A stretch of 64,000 nucleotides of DNA, taken from NCBI RefSeq assembly GCF_963678975.1, contig NC_089275.1, positions 372,001 through 436,000 on the forward strand, read 5' to 3'. Each line of letters begins with the position of its first letter. The first letter of the stretch is position 1. Shown here in pieces: positions 47,831-60,342 of this stretch. This stretch comes from Dysidea avara. Lineage: Eukaryota; Porifera; Demospongiae; Dictyoceratida; Dysideidae. The position numbers and the translations under genes are program-made. A model generated the notes under the pieces. It was not told the DNA's origin. It saw only the letters and a list, made by a program, of their open reading frames with translations, and did no database searches.

Positions 47831-48873
47831 TATGACACTGTAGTTAGTTGAGATAGCATTTTTCAGACTGGTTTTTACTGAAGTTTAGACTTTGTTGTTT
47901 GGTAATTCATTGTGGTTACTGTTATGTACACAACAACATATTCGACCACCTTAACTTTTAGTGAGTAGTTAGATTATGGTCACTAAGTAGTTCTGTGTAC
48001 TAGACGGTTGGAATGATGTAATTTAGCAATTTGGCCATTGGTCTCTGATAATTTGGCTGTGAATGGATTATTAATTATTAATAACCCAATTAATTAATAA
48101 CCCAGTTATCAGGGACCAATGGTCCTTATTGTGAAAAGATTATAAACATTTCATGGCAGTTACTTAACTGAAACATCTCTCTATAAGGACCAACTATAAT
48201 TGAGACATCCACCTGTCAAAAGTACCTATCTGTGACCCTTAGATGGCCGGCTTTTACAAATTCCACTGTATAACCTTCTGAGCACAGCACTCCATCAGTT
48301 AACATAATCATGATGATGATGTGGCTCCTAAACTAACACAACAAGTGTTATTGAACTACAACGTTGAAATGTAACAGATTGACACAACACACATATAGAC
48401 AAACCACACACTAATAGACAGACACACTCTACACCAGTGGATCGAGACATTACACACAGTAGTGTTCTGCGATACACTGCATTTTGTGTATCACATACCG
48501 TATAACGGGAATGATTCACGGAAGAAAACATTCGTGAATGATCTTCTATTTCCTCATTCGCAAGAAAATATTCGCGATTTATTGCATAAAGTAATTAATA
48601 ATTGGGCGCACGCCCACAACAAATTAATTTTTCACGATAATGAGTGCAGACGATAGGCACGCCTATAGCCTTGGGGGTGGCGTTAAAACCGAGGCTAAGA
48701 CCTGGCACAGTGAATCGCTGGGCTGCAATTATATTTGCCCCATTTAGTAGCACTGATTTTTCTACTGTCACTGAAGTTTGCATCTCTGTTCGAATCACAC
48801 GCCACGGTCCTGCACCTCACTGGCTATACCGTCACACACATATAGCAGTTTAGTGAGTAGTAAAATGAGTAGC
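47831..48873. other. Non-coding stretch
   Basis: No gene recognised. CATTCGTGAATGATCTTC / TCGCGATTTATTG at 48530-48590 recurs inverted at 50600-50665 (AATCGCGAAATTTGCAAATG), so inverted flanks extend beyond the palindrome at 48876-50509. Confidence 0.4.
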
Positions 48874-48875
48874 TA

Positions 48876-50509
48876 GAGTAAATTATCTATTCTCGGACAC
48901 CATGTATACTCGGACACTCGTTCTCGTAAACTGCTGGACGGAATCCTACGAAAATTGGTGTGAAGATACCTTGCATATAGCCTAACTATACATCCAAGTT
49001 TGAGCCAAAACGCTTGTTTGATTGTTGTGTTAGACCACATCAAAGTTGTTTCTCGAAATCAAATATTCTCGGACAAAATTCAAGTATTGTCGGACACCGG
49101 TCAGTAATCCTACATCAAATATTTTAAAGACTTACCACCAACACCATCTGTTAGGGCTGTTCATTAGCTATCAACAGAGCCATAGTTTATTTCTTTCTAT
49201 CTCATTTGCAGGAAGCTGTGATCGGAAATGTGCGAGTGTGTTACCACCTCTATTCTCGGACACGAACTATCAGCTGGTTCTCGTACATGGTTATACCAAA
49301 TCGTGCAAAAATTATTGTGGACATAGTTTACACATAGCCTATATAAACCTCCAAGTTTGAGCTAAAAAGCTTTTATGGTTGGCTAACTAGAGCGGATTAA
49401 AGTTTCCACGAGAAAATTAGTATTCTCATTTTTATCAGATAATAGCCAATGCTTCTTACACCAAATAATTTATCTACTTCCTACCACCACCATCTGATAG
49501 AGCTGTTCGTTGGATATGAGCAGAGCCATAGTTTATTTCTTTCCATCATTGTTATGGATAGTTATGATCGGAAATATGCGAGTATGTAATTACCTCTATT
49601 CTCCGACACATTGTTTCTGTGCTGTCTCATTGAATCTTGGTTCCAGCTATTTCTGGTGATTTTTTTACTTTTCATTGACTTGAACTACTTTAAATAGCAT
49701 GTAATTCCAGTGAACTACCTTTTTGTACCACCAGAAATAGCTGGAGTCAAGATTCAATCAGACAGCACAAAATAATGTGTCCGAGAATAGAGGTAATTAC
49801 ATACTCGCATATTTCCAATCATAACTATCCATAACGATGATGGAAAAAAATAAACTATGGCTCTGCTGATAGCCAATGAACAGCTCTATCAGATGGTGGT
49901 GGTAGGAAGTGGATAAATTATTTGGTGTAAGAAGCATTGGCTATTATACGAGAAAAATGAGAATACTAATTTTCTCGTGGAAACTTTAATCCGCTCTAGT
50001 TAGCCAACCATAAAAGCTTTTTAGCTCAAACTTGGAGGTTTAGATAGGCTATGTGTAAACTATGTCCACAATAATTTTTGTACGATTTGGTATAACCATG
50101 TACGAGAACCAGCTGATAGTTCGTGTCGAGAATAGAGGTGGTAACACGCTCGCACATTTCCGATCACAGCTTCCTGCAAATGAGATAGAAAGAAATAAAC
50201 TATGGCTCTGCTGATAGCTAATGAACAGCCCTAACAGATGGTGTTGGTGGTAAGTCTTTAAAATATTTGATGTAGGATTACTGACCGGTGTCCGACAATA
50301 CTTGAATTTTGTCCGAGAATATATGATTTCGAGCAACAACTTTGATGTGGTCTAACACAACAATCAAACAAGCGTTTTGGCTCAAACTTGGAGGTATAGT
50401 TAGGCTATATGCAACGTATGTCTACACCAATTTTCGTAGGATTCCGTCCAGCAGTTTACGAGAACGAGTGTCCGAGTATACATGGTGTCCAAGAATAGAT
50501 AATTTACTC
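48876..50509. mobile_element. 1.6-kb palindromic element, TA-flanked
   Basis: Inverted repeat of 1634 bp centred near 49693. Left end GAGTAAATTATCTATTCTCG is mirrored at the right end; TA flanks at 48874-48875 and 50510-50511. Arms diverge slightly (TGTATACTCGGACAC versus GTGTCCGAGTATACA matches; AATAGAG segments vary). TCGGACA motifs recur many times. The 96-104-residue frames at 49046-49360 (+) and 50049-50339 (-) are the same sequence read from each arm; I do not claim a protein. Confidence 0.9.
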
Positions 50510-50672
50510 TACCCCGAGAGCTACCTGCATAGGCACTCGTTTACATGAATACTGCATCAACTGATCCATGATTTTAATTGTAGGAAAATTTTGTAAGAAA
50601 GCATTCACGAATACACTAAAATCGCGAAATTTGCAAATGTTTTCTTCCGCGAATCATTTCCGTTATACAGTA

Positions 50673-51171
50673 TTAGTCTGGCGCTGCTGACCCTTTTACG
50701 CTGCTCGCTTTTTCATTAGTTGGGCGGCGCTTGCTGTAAAAGGGTCTGGTCACAACCGCATACTAAACTTGTGCAGCTGGAATATAATTAACGTCTGAAT
50801 CACGCAGGCTTTGTCATGGTAACGCTATAGAATTATTACTTTGAATCTTGCTCTGAGTTTGACAGCACTGTCAGAGGCGCACCTCATGTAGCCAAGCTTC
50901 TGTATACAGTTGATAACAACATATTCCGTACTCTTCCAAGTAAGACCATGCATAGTTACCGTAGATACGATACCCTCCAGGTAATGGTATCCATGGTTCC
51001 ACTCTTTGCGCACTGAATGTTCAGTTTAATTACAAATGCTGCGATTTGATTGGTATATAGTGGCAGCGTGCACAACTTTAGTGTCCGGTTGTGACCAGAC
51101 CCTTTTACAGCGAGCGCCGCCCATCTAATCAAAAAGCGAGTGGCATAAAAGGGTCGGCAGCGCCAGACTAA
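50673..51171. mobile_element. TA-flanked TIR element (TTAGTCTGGCGCTGC ends)
   Basis: TTAGTCTGGCGCTGCTGACC at the left, TTAGTCTGGCGCTGCCGACC in inverse at the right, arms about 100 bp including GGGCGGCGC and AAAAGGGTC. TA flanks at 50671-50672 and 51172-51173. No coding capacity. Confidence 0.8.
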
Positions 51172-51249
51172 TACAGTATCACCATCAATAAACTGTTCGA
51201 TACAATACTGTATCACGATACTATAATGAAGTGGTCATGGCTAGTTATG

Positions 51250-51840
51250 ACTGACATATTAGCTAATAGGTGTAACAATATCCAGTATATTGACTGGATT
51301 CACAAAACTGAAGGAATTCCTTAGCAGCTCTCCAATTCCATGTCTGCCAATAGTTTCATACACCTGGTCCCCCAACAACACAAGGGTGTCATCATGAATA
51401 ACATCATTAAATGTATCCTGCAGCTGTCCCAAACACCAGTACCTAACATCAGCAACCCTTGCAGTCGGAGCATAGACACAAATAACAGTCACAAGTTTCA
51501 TCAGATCTCCACTGCCATTCACAAGTCCACTTCAGTCTTGCCACCATCACCCTAGAGCTAACTGGCCTCCACATTTCCTCAGCTGCACACTAGACAGCAG
51601 TAGCTCTCTTATCTAATAATACAAGGCCTACATCCTCTCTTCTATCATTACATCACTACCAGCAGGGGCAGGCCTTTCAGAGTGCAGCATCATATATCCA
51701 TCAGTAGCTGGCCACATCATCAGCTTTAAACCATTTGGTCTCTTGAATTCCTGCCACTGACACTTTGCAACATTGTAACTCTTCCACCCACAAATCCATC
51801 TTCTTATCCACTGAATCACACAATTGATCACTGTCAGGGG
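51250..51840 (-). pseudogene. LINE AP-endonuclease remnant
   Basis: The minus-strand frame at 51522-51259 reads LVTVICVYAPTA, DTLVLLGDQVYETIGRHGIG, the pattern of the endonuclease core in RTE/L2-type LINEs (family: YAPT, LLGDFN). The catalytic GDFN appears as GDQV, so it is inactive. Upstream pieces (51831-51628) lie in another frame. No reverse transcriptase is attached. Confidence 0.6.
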
Positions 51841-52130
51841 TTAATCTAGGGGGGGGCGGGGGGGGGCACAGGCCCCCTCTGGGTTAGCTATTGCCCCCCC
51901 TAGGTTTATACCTAAAGCCTTGAGAAATGGAAAGGTTTAATTGATCCCAAAGTTGTATAATCCAATGGTCAATATTCAATGGCATCACAGTAAAATTTCA
52001 CCAAAATTGAGTATATTTACACCTAAATTTTCAAAATTTTCCTGGGGGAGCATGCCCCCAGACCCCCCTAGAATCCGAAGCGACTTACTTCGCCCCCTCT
52101 AGGTTAATATTCTGGGTTGAGCCCTGACTG
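51835..52130. repeat. G/C-run repeat (GGGGGCACAGGCCCCCTC type)
   Basis: Runs of G and C form hairpins (GGGGGGGCACAGGCCCCC, GAGCATGCCCCCAGACCCCC). A similar unit occurs within the hAT transposon at 60450-60545 (GAGCATGCCCCCCCAGGAAA). Probably a dispersed non-autonomous element. Confidence 0.55.
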
Positions 52131-52701
52131 TTAAGACATTGCCACCGACAAATATGGACATCACTCAATTTTTCACCAATGATTGAACATTCCAGCAAAT
52201 AATTAAATTATTCTGTATTTAAGTACCTGGTTTAGTTTCCCAAACCTGTGTGTTGTGTGTCTGTCCACCACGTGAGCAAACAAACTTTTGAGATACAGAA
52301 AATGATCCTTCATGCAACGAATGAATGTTGTTTATGTACTGTATTGAAGGTCAGGATTCTTATGAATCACTTCAGGCATGTTTATTGGGAGTGTGTGGCC
52401 TGACACTGAAAGTGCTTAATGGGGGCTTGCCTGTGTACTGTAACAGTTGTTTAATGCCAAAAATCAATGTACCAAGCCTTTTAAAGCTACTATAAATAGT
52501 GTATCCTCTCCAGCTGAGGAGGCGTGACCCCTTTGGTACATGAATGAAAATTAAGAAGAGAAATTTTTATAAAAAACACGATAGACAAACTATAAACCAG
52601 TTGAGAAGACAATTCTGTGGATAACTTATGATTTAAAGTGGTTTAACTACACATCCTTAACATTGCATGATGGTAACATAATTGAATGATTACAAAATAA
52701 A
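52131..52701. other. Non-coding stretch
   Basis: No gene or clear repeat recognised. Confidence 0.35.
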
Positions 52702-53196
52702 CAGTGTTGAGAACAGTTACTTTTTAAGTAACTAGTTACATATTACTTGCAACTGAACTATTTAGTTACAGTTACATATTACCCATAAAATAAAGTAACT
52801 ATAATAATATTACATATTATATTACTTTGTGTCCACAGCCTTAAGCTGTCACGTGTGAAACTACCACCTTATCACGTGACATGATTGCGTTGTTGGACAA
52901 TGTGCAAATCTTGGTTATAAGTAAGAAGCTGATGAATAAGCTTCATTCAGTAGGCTTCGTTACTTTGTTGTGGCTAGGCGTTACTCAGTAGATTACTAAT
53001 GAGATTAGTAACTTTGTTACTTAAAGTAATAATATTACATATTAGACTCGTTACAGTAACTTCATTACTTAGGTAACGCATTACATTTGCAAGTAAATAA
53101 CTTCAGTTATATTACCTGTTTTTATAGCGTATTTCGTTATATTACTTCATTACCATAAAAGTAATAATTGTTACGTAACACGTACCCCCAACACTG
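52702..53196. mobile_element. hAT-type MITE, CAGTGTTG ends, 8-bp duplication
   Basis: The left CAGTGTTGAGAACAGTTACT and the right CCCCCAACACTG are inverted ends. Flanks AAAATAAA and AAAATAAT match 7 of 8. The interior is rich in GTTAC/GTAAC and folds on itself. CAGTGTTGGGAA-type termini are common in animal hAT elements. No transposase. Confidence 0.8.
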
Positions 53197-53580
53197 AAAA
53201 TAATTGATGAATTACAGAATACGTTTAACTGAATAATTTACATGTGCGCAAAGCATGCTCTGTGTTATTTCTATGGATAATTAACTGCCAGGGCACCTGA
53301 TGTTTAGAAGTAGCTTGTTAAAGACATTTCAATGTCACAATAAAACTTAAGACAACAAAGACAAAAGCTAGTCAGTCACTCTTTAGTGCAAAACACGATC
53401 TGTTTTAGGTTGAGAAAGAGAACCACAATTAGATTCTGGACTACTCCACACGGATACCAAATTGTGGCTTGTTGGCTTTAGCCGGTATCTGCAACGCTGC
53501 AAACACCACCCTGGGGTCACCACACGGAGGTGACAACAAACAGTCTTACCAAAGACTGACCCCTATTGCCTACACACAGA

Positions 53581-55205
53581 GAGTGAGTCGAGGTGTGGGT
53601 TTCACGTTGGCACCATGAGCGTACGTAATGTCTGAGGCAACAAGGAGTGGGGATACGCCCGTTGCCTATAAATGCTTCAAAGTTGTTAAGTACTGTAGAC
53701 CACCAGGACTGGATGAGTATTTCTTGAAATACTTAACTGAGGGGTTTGACAGGTGTGATGTTCCTTCAAGTGCTTCCCAGTGTGACCTAAATGATTTGTG
53801 AGCCGCAGAAATATGAGACAACTTGGTGAAACCAATCAGTAGCAAGGAGGCAGTGGCTTTCTGAGAACATCAAGAATGTTGATACACTCTCAAATCTAAA
53901 TTTAGAGGAAAAGGCAACGCAACACATTGTGAAGTTGTAGAGCCTTCTAAAGAAATCAAAGTGCCTTTCCTAACTTCAGCAATAACATCAGACGTTTCAA
54001 TTATATCCCACAAAAGGATTCAAAAAGCTATATATATATATATATTTTGAAACTGTACCATGTCAGGCTATACAATAAGGAAGTCTACTACACACAAGGT
54101 ATTGTTGTACCATCAAGTGAAGTGACTAGTCCAATTGTGCTAGCTAAAATTACTTGGAACAGCAGAAACTTTGTATTTTCTGCAGAGAGAGATTTTGTCT
54201 CCAAAGACATTGTGAAGAGAAAGCTTTCTGAAGTTATTACTAGGTAATATACAAGTGTTCAAGGGGGGATGCAGTTGTAGTGGACCGACCCACACAGTTT
54301 GCAAATATGCTGACTACAAATGATTTCGAGGACTATTTAGAATCAAATTGGCAAGTAAGACATGCCATTATTGAAGTATTTCCGGCAAACTATTCGTTTG
54401 TCTTCTGTGCAGTGGAGAACGACTCAAAAAGTGTTTACAAAATTCCTCTCATTCACAACAATATGGCTGAGAACTTTTTAAAACATAAAATTGGAAATTT
54501 TCTATGTATATGAGACAGATATTATTTCCACAAGATCATGATCTTTTAAAGTATTTACAGTTTCCACTCTTGGATCCTCCGTTAGAGATAGGTGAGATCC
54601 GAATGTGCTATGAGGATTTTGCAGTCAGTAGATAGTGCAATCGAGGAGCTACATAAAAGCAGTCACGCCCACTTGGACGTTAGAAGGCCAAACATCCGTT
54701 TCCAATGCAATGAAGCTACAGATATTGATAATGTGAGTAATGTAATTCTGAGGCCTACAAAGTCTTGTGTACAGTAAAAGGTTTCACTTGGTACTATGTT
54801 ACAACTGGAGGTAACATGTCATAATGTTAACAAGAATATTGCAAGAAGTAGCTACCATGATCAGGAGCTAAATGGCAATAATGAGGAAAACAATTTTTTT
54901 TAATGCAATAAAGGACTCTTATGAATTTGGAATGCCAACAGACTTGTCTAACTTAAGATTTGTTCTTCCCGCACACCAGCATAGGTGCTTTAACAAAAGT
55001 ACCCAGGGGAAAATTAACATGCAATTATTATGCTTCATGCAAATTCCATACACCTCAGACAGTTAGATTCCTTCTCCAATACATCTTGATGTTTATAATA
55101 ATACTGCTTGCAGGCATGCATGGCTTTAGCTTCATTTCAGATAGACGTCGTGAAGGTTTTGTGAGGCTGGTTTCTATTTTTTGTGAAATAGTACAAACCT
55201 CCATG
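53581..55205 (+). mobile_element. Unidentified repeat family, copy 2
   Basis: The uninterrupted counterpart of 18185-21672, with the same start GTGAGTCGAGGTGTGGGTTT and end. Coding-like pieces again include ESNWQVRHAIIEVFPANYSF, IRMCYEDFAVSR-like text in a shifted frame, and EFGMPTDLSNLRFVLPAHQ. A short deletion relative to copy 1 lies near 54050. The many stops show both copies are decayed. Confidence 0.7.
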
Positions 55206-55784
55206 ATCCCCAATACTATAGTATGAGTACTGTATGGTATTTCCACAAGAGTCAAACTTGAAATCCTGTGATTACTAGGACGTACGTCCCAGTGGTCTAA
55301 GCACTTACACCCTGTTCACACTATCCTGGGATATTCAACTCAATTGTAATGGCGGATACTGGACTCGGGTTGGCCTCTGTTCACACTAGCTAAAAACATC
55401 GTGCCGAAAGTGAGGCCGAAAGCTACTTTTAAACATGCGTTACTTACTAACATTCAGCGCATGTGAAATGATTGTGTACTAATGCTTAGCGCGTGTTTGA
55501 TAATTATGGTGTTGACAACGAGACAACTGAAGTGGAAGCAACAGAAAAAGCAACACAGACACAGTTATTTACACTCAGTTCTTGTGTTTTTGTTGAGTGC
55601 TGCCTGGTGTTTCTATGTATCAACCCCTCAACAATGACAAATATCATGGAGTCTTTCCAAGATCAGATCACTGGTGGAGTCACATAGTTTTGGAAACATT
55701 TATAGGCCGTGAATGACTACAGAATTTTCAAATAAGTCAAGAAACCTTCAGGTACTAATGCCAGCAGCTACGACTGCACATAGA

Positions 55785-56540
55785 GCGAAGCAACACTCAG
55801 TTCAGAGATGCTATTTCACTGGAAAAACGTGTTGACATCACATTGTGGACCTTGGTATCGCCAGTGGAATACAGGACTGTAAGCCATTTATTAGTAGCTA
55901 GCTCTACTGTTTGTGAAGTTTTTAAGGAACTTGTAGAGCACTTGCTCCATCAATACACTTCCTTTCCCTCAGTCGAACACCAAAAACAGCTCATAAGCAA
56001 TTTTAAAAGGAAATGGAGTATTCCACAATGAATTGGGGCAATAGATGGAACTCATATCCCTGTTTTACCACCTTCCATGTATCACATGAATTATTACAAC
56101 TGTACAGAGTGGTACTCTGTATTTTTATGAGGAGCTGTAGATTATAGATATTGTTTTTAGACATTTAAAACAGGGTGGCCTAGAAGTGTAACTGATGCCT
56201 GTTTGCATATTCATCCTTCTATAGAAAAGCAAATTCATGACACCTGTTGTCAAATATCAATGTAACTGTGTAACTGTGTTTGTTATCGGGGACTATACTT
56301 ATCCGCTTCTCTCATGGGCAATGAAAACCATTACTTAACCTTATGTTGATACCGCTCAAAAGAGATCATACAATTATACAATATGAAGGGGCCATAGAGA
56401 TAGCTTGAAAGCAAGATGAAGGAGGCTAATGATATGGTTGTAGAAAGGTCCACAACGTGATTGCTGCTGCATGTGTGCTGCACAACATGTGTGAAATACA
56501 TGGGGACACTTTTTACGAGTAATGGATTACCACAGAAAAT
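55785..56540 (+). pseudogene. PIF/Harbinger transposase (DDE_Tnp_4), decayed
   Basis: Conceptual reading: ALS-like helical N-part ending ISNFKRKWSIPQ, a stop, then IGAIDGTHIPVLPPSMYHMN (first catalytic Asp in AIDGTHI), YYNCTEWYSV, a stop, GAVDYRYCF, GWPRSVTDA (second Asp), YPLLSWAMK and a C-terminal part resembling VVAACVLHNIC. Several in-frame stops make it non-functional. The order and motifs match PIF/Harbinger transposases. Confidence 0.8.
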
Positions 56541-56756
56541 GATAACCCAGAAACTGAGTCCATGGATGCACCCAGCACTACAACTACAGGTTCTATCAGG
56601 GAGACACTGATTTACCACTTCAACAATGACACGTAACATCAATGTGTTGTTCATTGTTATATCATGCCATTCCATATATGGATACACTGTATTATGTATA
56701 TGATATCAGTTTTCAGTGAAACAAATTGTAACTGTCATGATTGGACTAAAATATGT

Positions 56757-57077
56757 TTAGTTTATGGTACCAGAGTTATGGAACCTGAGCAGGATCATCA
56801 TTATATGGTGGGATTGGGGAATAATACTTGGGATATTGGGATGAGGTAGACATTGGAGGTAGCTAGAAACTGTGAAGAACCACTGGCCATGCTGCTCATC
56901 ATCTGCAGCTGAAACTGCCACAATTGTTGCTGTATCTCCATCTCCTTTTCCATTAACCTTTCCTCCATCCTCAATTTCTCCAGGCACACTGCCACACGAT
57001 CTTCTCCTAAAATTGAACAAAATTGAACTAACGGGTGGTGCGCTTGCGCGCCACATGAAATACACAAACTTGAACAT
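56757..57077 (-). pseudogene. PIF/Harbinger accessory (Myb/SANT-like) protein remnant
   Basis: The minus-strand frame 57067-56801 holds CLEKLRMEERLMEKEMEIQQ with QLWQFQLQMM, a coiled-coil tail typical of the Myb/SANT-like second protein of PIF/Harbinger elements, which helps the transposase enter the nucleus and bind the TIRs. The DNA-binding N-part is not seen. Its convergent position relative to the transposase supports a two-gene element. Confidence 0.5.
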
Positions 57078-57109
57078 TTTTCTACGGGTAATCGATATGC
57101 TTTTATAAC

Positions 57110-57925
57110 GTGGTTCTCAACGTGGTTATCGATTATTAAGAGCTATTAACTATGCATCAACCTCACAGCGCTAAAAAGAAGACGAGCCACAAGGCGAAGA
57201 CCACTAGTGAGTGGAAGAAATGTCTACGTCAATTAGCTGTCGGAGAGAAGTTTGGGAGGGGAGAGAAACCCCCTAATGGGTCACACTGGCACGATGCTAA
57301 TAAAAGAATAATGGATTGCCCTGCTCATCAAGCTCGTGACAATTAACACCTGTATCTGCTGCCAGTATCATCCATCTGTAAGTATTTTAGCCGTATACAT
57401 ACAATTAACTAGCTGTAATAAGTGATGTACATTGTGACCATGCCAGATTACAGTCGGTGATATACATTACAGAGCTCTTATGTTCCCTCTGCTTCCAATC
57501 AAATAGGTGAACAGGTATTTGGAAACTATATTGAATCAATAACAACAATTTATGATAGCAACTGATGCCTACTTTTATGGCAGCTGCTGCATTCGCTGAG
57601 CCAACAGAACAGGTAATATTTATATAATTGTACATACAAAAGCTATGTACAGGGTATTGTCAAAGGCTATGGCAAATTCTTATACCCCTTCATCGAGGTC
57701 ACTTAACCCGACAGCAAGTTTGATTAGCACTGCCAACATACCATTAGTTAGTATATTTTTAAATCAGCTTTAATTGTGTGTTAAGTATTTCCTACCCACC
57801 AGAGGAGCCATGTGAGCACATCTGTAGCACCATCATCTGTAAGTAAATGAATATGCTATGTTCTTCATGTGTAACACAGACAGGGGACCACACGCATGGA
57901 GCAAGTATTGTAGTCCAGCAACCCT
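57110..57925. other. Stretch before the 18-bp array
   Basis: It contains a 64-residue Lys-rich frame at 57152-57346 (KKKTSHKAKTTSEWKKCLRQ), which has an ATG but no recognised domain; I leave it uncalled. The rest is AT-rich with no further structure. Confidence 0.4.
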
Positions 57926-57929
57926 GCAC

Positions 57930-60342
57930 TACCAGCAGTAACATCACCACCAGGAGCAGTGATATCACTAGCTATAACTCCACCAATGTGATCACTACTA
58001 ATAGCAGTAATGTCACCATCACTAGAAGTAGTAATATCACCAGCTGTAACTCCACCACCAGTAGTAACACCACTACCAGCAGTAACACCACCACCAGTAG
58101 TAACACCACCACCAGTAGTAACACCACTACCAGCAGTAACACCACCACCAGTAGTAACACCACTACCAGTAGTAACACCACCACCAGTAGTAACACCATC
58201 ACCAGCAGTAACACCACCACCAGTAGTAACACCACCACCAGTAGAAACACCACTACCAGTAGTAACACCACCACCAGTAGTAACACCATCACCAGCAGTA
58301 ACACCATCACCAGTAGTAACACCACCACCAGTAGTAACACCACTACCAGTAGTAACACCACTACCAGTAGTAACACCACTACCAGTAGTAACACCACCAC
58401 CAGTAGTAACTCCACCACCAGTAGTAACATCACCACCAGTAGTAACACCACCACCAGTAGTAACACCATTACCAGTAGTAACACCACCACCAGTAGTAAC
58501 ACCACCACCAGTAGTAACACCACCACCAGTAGTAACACCACCACCAGTTGTAACACCATTACCAGTAGTAACACCACCACCAGTAGTAACACCAGTACCA
58601 GTAGTAACACCACTACCAGTAGTAACACCATTACCAGTAGTAACACCACCACCAGTATAGTAACACCACCACAAGTAGTAACACCACCACCAGTAGTAAC
58701 ACCACTACCAGCAGTAACACCACCACCAGTAGTAACACCACCACCAGTAGTAACACCACTACCAGTAGTAACACCACCACCAGTAGTAACACCATCACTA
58801 GCAGTAACACCACCACCAGTAGTAACACCACCACCAGTAGTAACACCACTACCAGTAGTAACACCACCACCAGTAGTAACACCATCACCAGCAGTAACAC
58901 CATCACCAGTAGTAACACCACCACCAGTAGTAACACCACTACCAGTAGTAACACCACTACCAGTAGTAACACCACTACCAGTAGTAACACCACCACCAGT
59001 AGTAACTCCACCACCAGTAGTAACATCACCACCAGTAGTAACACCACCACCAGTAGTAACACCACCACCAGTAGTAACACCATTACCAGTAGTAACACCA
59101 CCAGCAGTAGTAACACCATTACCAGTAGTAACACCACCAGCAGTAGTAACACCATTACCAGTAGTAACACCACCACCAGTAGTAACACCATTACCAGTAG
59201 TAACACCACTACCAGTAGTAACACCATTACCAGTAGTAACACCACCACCAGTAGTAACACCATTACCAGTAGTAACACCACCACCAGTAGTAACACCACT
59301 ACCAGTAGTAACACCACCACCAGTAGTAACACCACCACCAGTAGTAACACCACCACCAGTAGTAACACCACCACCAGTAGTAACACCACCACCAGTAGTA
59401 ACACCATTACCAGCAGTAACACCATCACCAGTAGTAACACCACCACCAGTAGTAACACCACCACCAGTAGTAACACCATTACCAGTAGTAACACCACCAC
59501 CAGTAGTAACACCACCACCAGTAGTAACACCATTACCAGTAGTAACACCACCACCAGTAGTAACACCATTACCAGTAGTAACACCACTACCAGTAGTAAC
59601 ACCATTACCAGTAGTAACACCACCACCAGTAGTAACACCACCACCAGTTGTAACACCATTACCAGTAGTAACACCACCACCAGTAGTAACACCATTACCA
59701 GTAGTAACACCACTACCAGTAGTAACACCATTACCAGTAGTAACACCACCACCAGTAGTAACACCACCACCAGTAGTAACACCACCACCAGTAGTAACAC
59801 CACCACCAGTAGTAACACCACCACCAGTAGTAACACCACCACCAGTAGTAACACCATCACCAGTAGTAACACCACCACCAGTAGTAACACCATTACCAGT
59901 AGTAACACCACCACCAGCAGTAACACCACCACCAGTAGTAACACCACCACCAGTAGTAACACCACCACCAGTAGTAACACCACCACCAGTAGTAACACCA
60001 CCACCAGTAGTAACACCACCACCAGTAGTAACACCACCACCAGTAGTAACACCACCACCAGTAGTAACACCACCACCAGTAGTAACACCACCACCAGTAG
60101 TAACACCAGTACCAGTAGTAACACCACTACCAGTAGTAACACCATTACCAGTAGTAACACCACCACCAGTAGTAACACCACCACCACCAGTAGTAACACC
60201 ATTACCAGTAGTAACACCACCACCAGTAGTAACACCACCACCAGTAGTAACACCATCACCAGTAGTAACACCACCACCAGTAGTAACACCACCACCAGTA
60301 GTAACACCATTACCAGTAGTAACACCATCACCAGTAGTAACA
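57930..60342. repeat. 18-bp minisatellite, left part
   Basis: Unit GTAGTAACACCACCACCA with ACC/ACT/ATT/ATC and GTA/GCA variants, about 134 copies. The left 150 bp are more degenerate, as expected at array edges. One unit has an extra CCA near 60181, and one has a 2-bp TA insertion near 58663. All six frames are largely open; plus-strand frames read SSNTTT or VVTPPP. Confidence 0.97.

Noticed and set aside
49046..50339. Duplicated gene (similar 96-104-residue frames on opposite strands)
   Set aside because: They are the two arms of one palindrome; no domain and no supporting signal.
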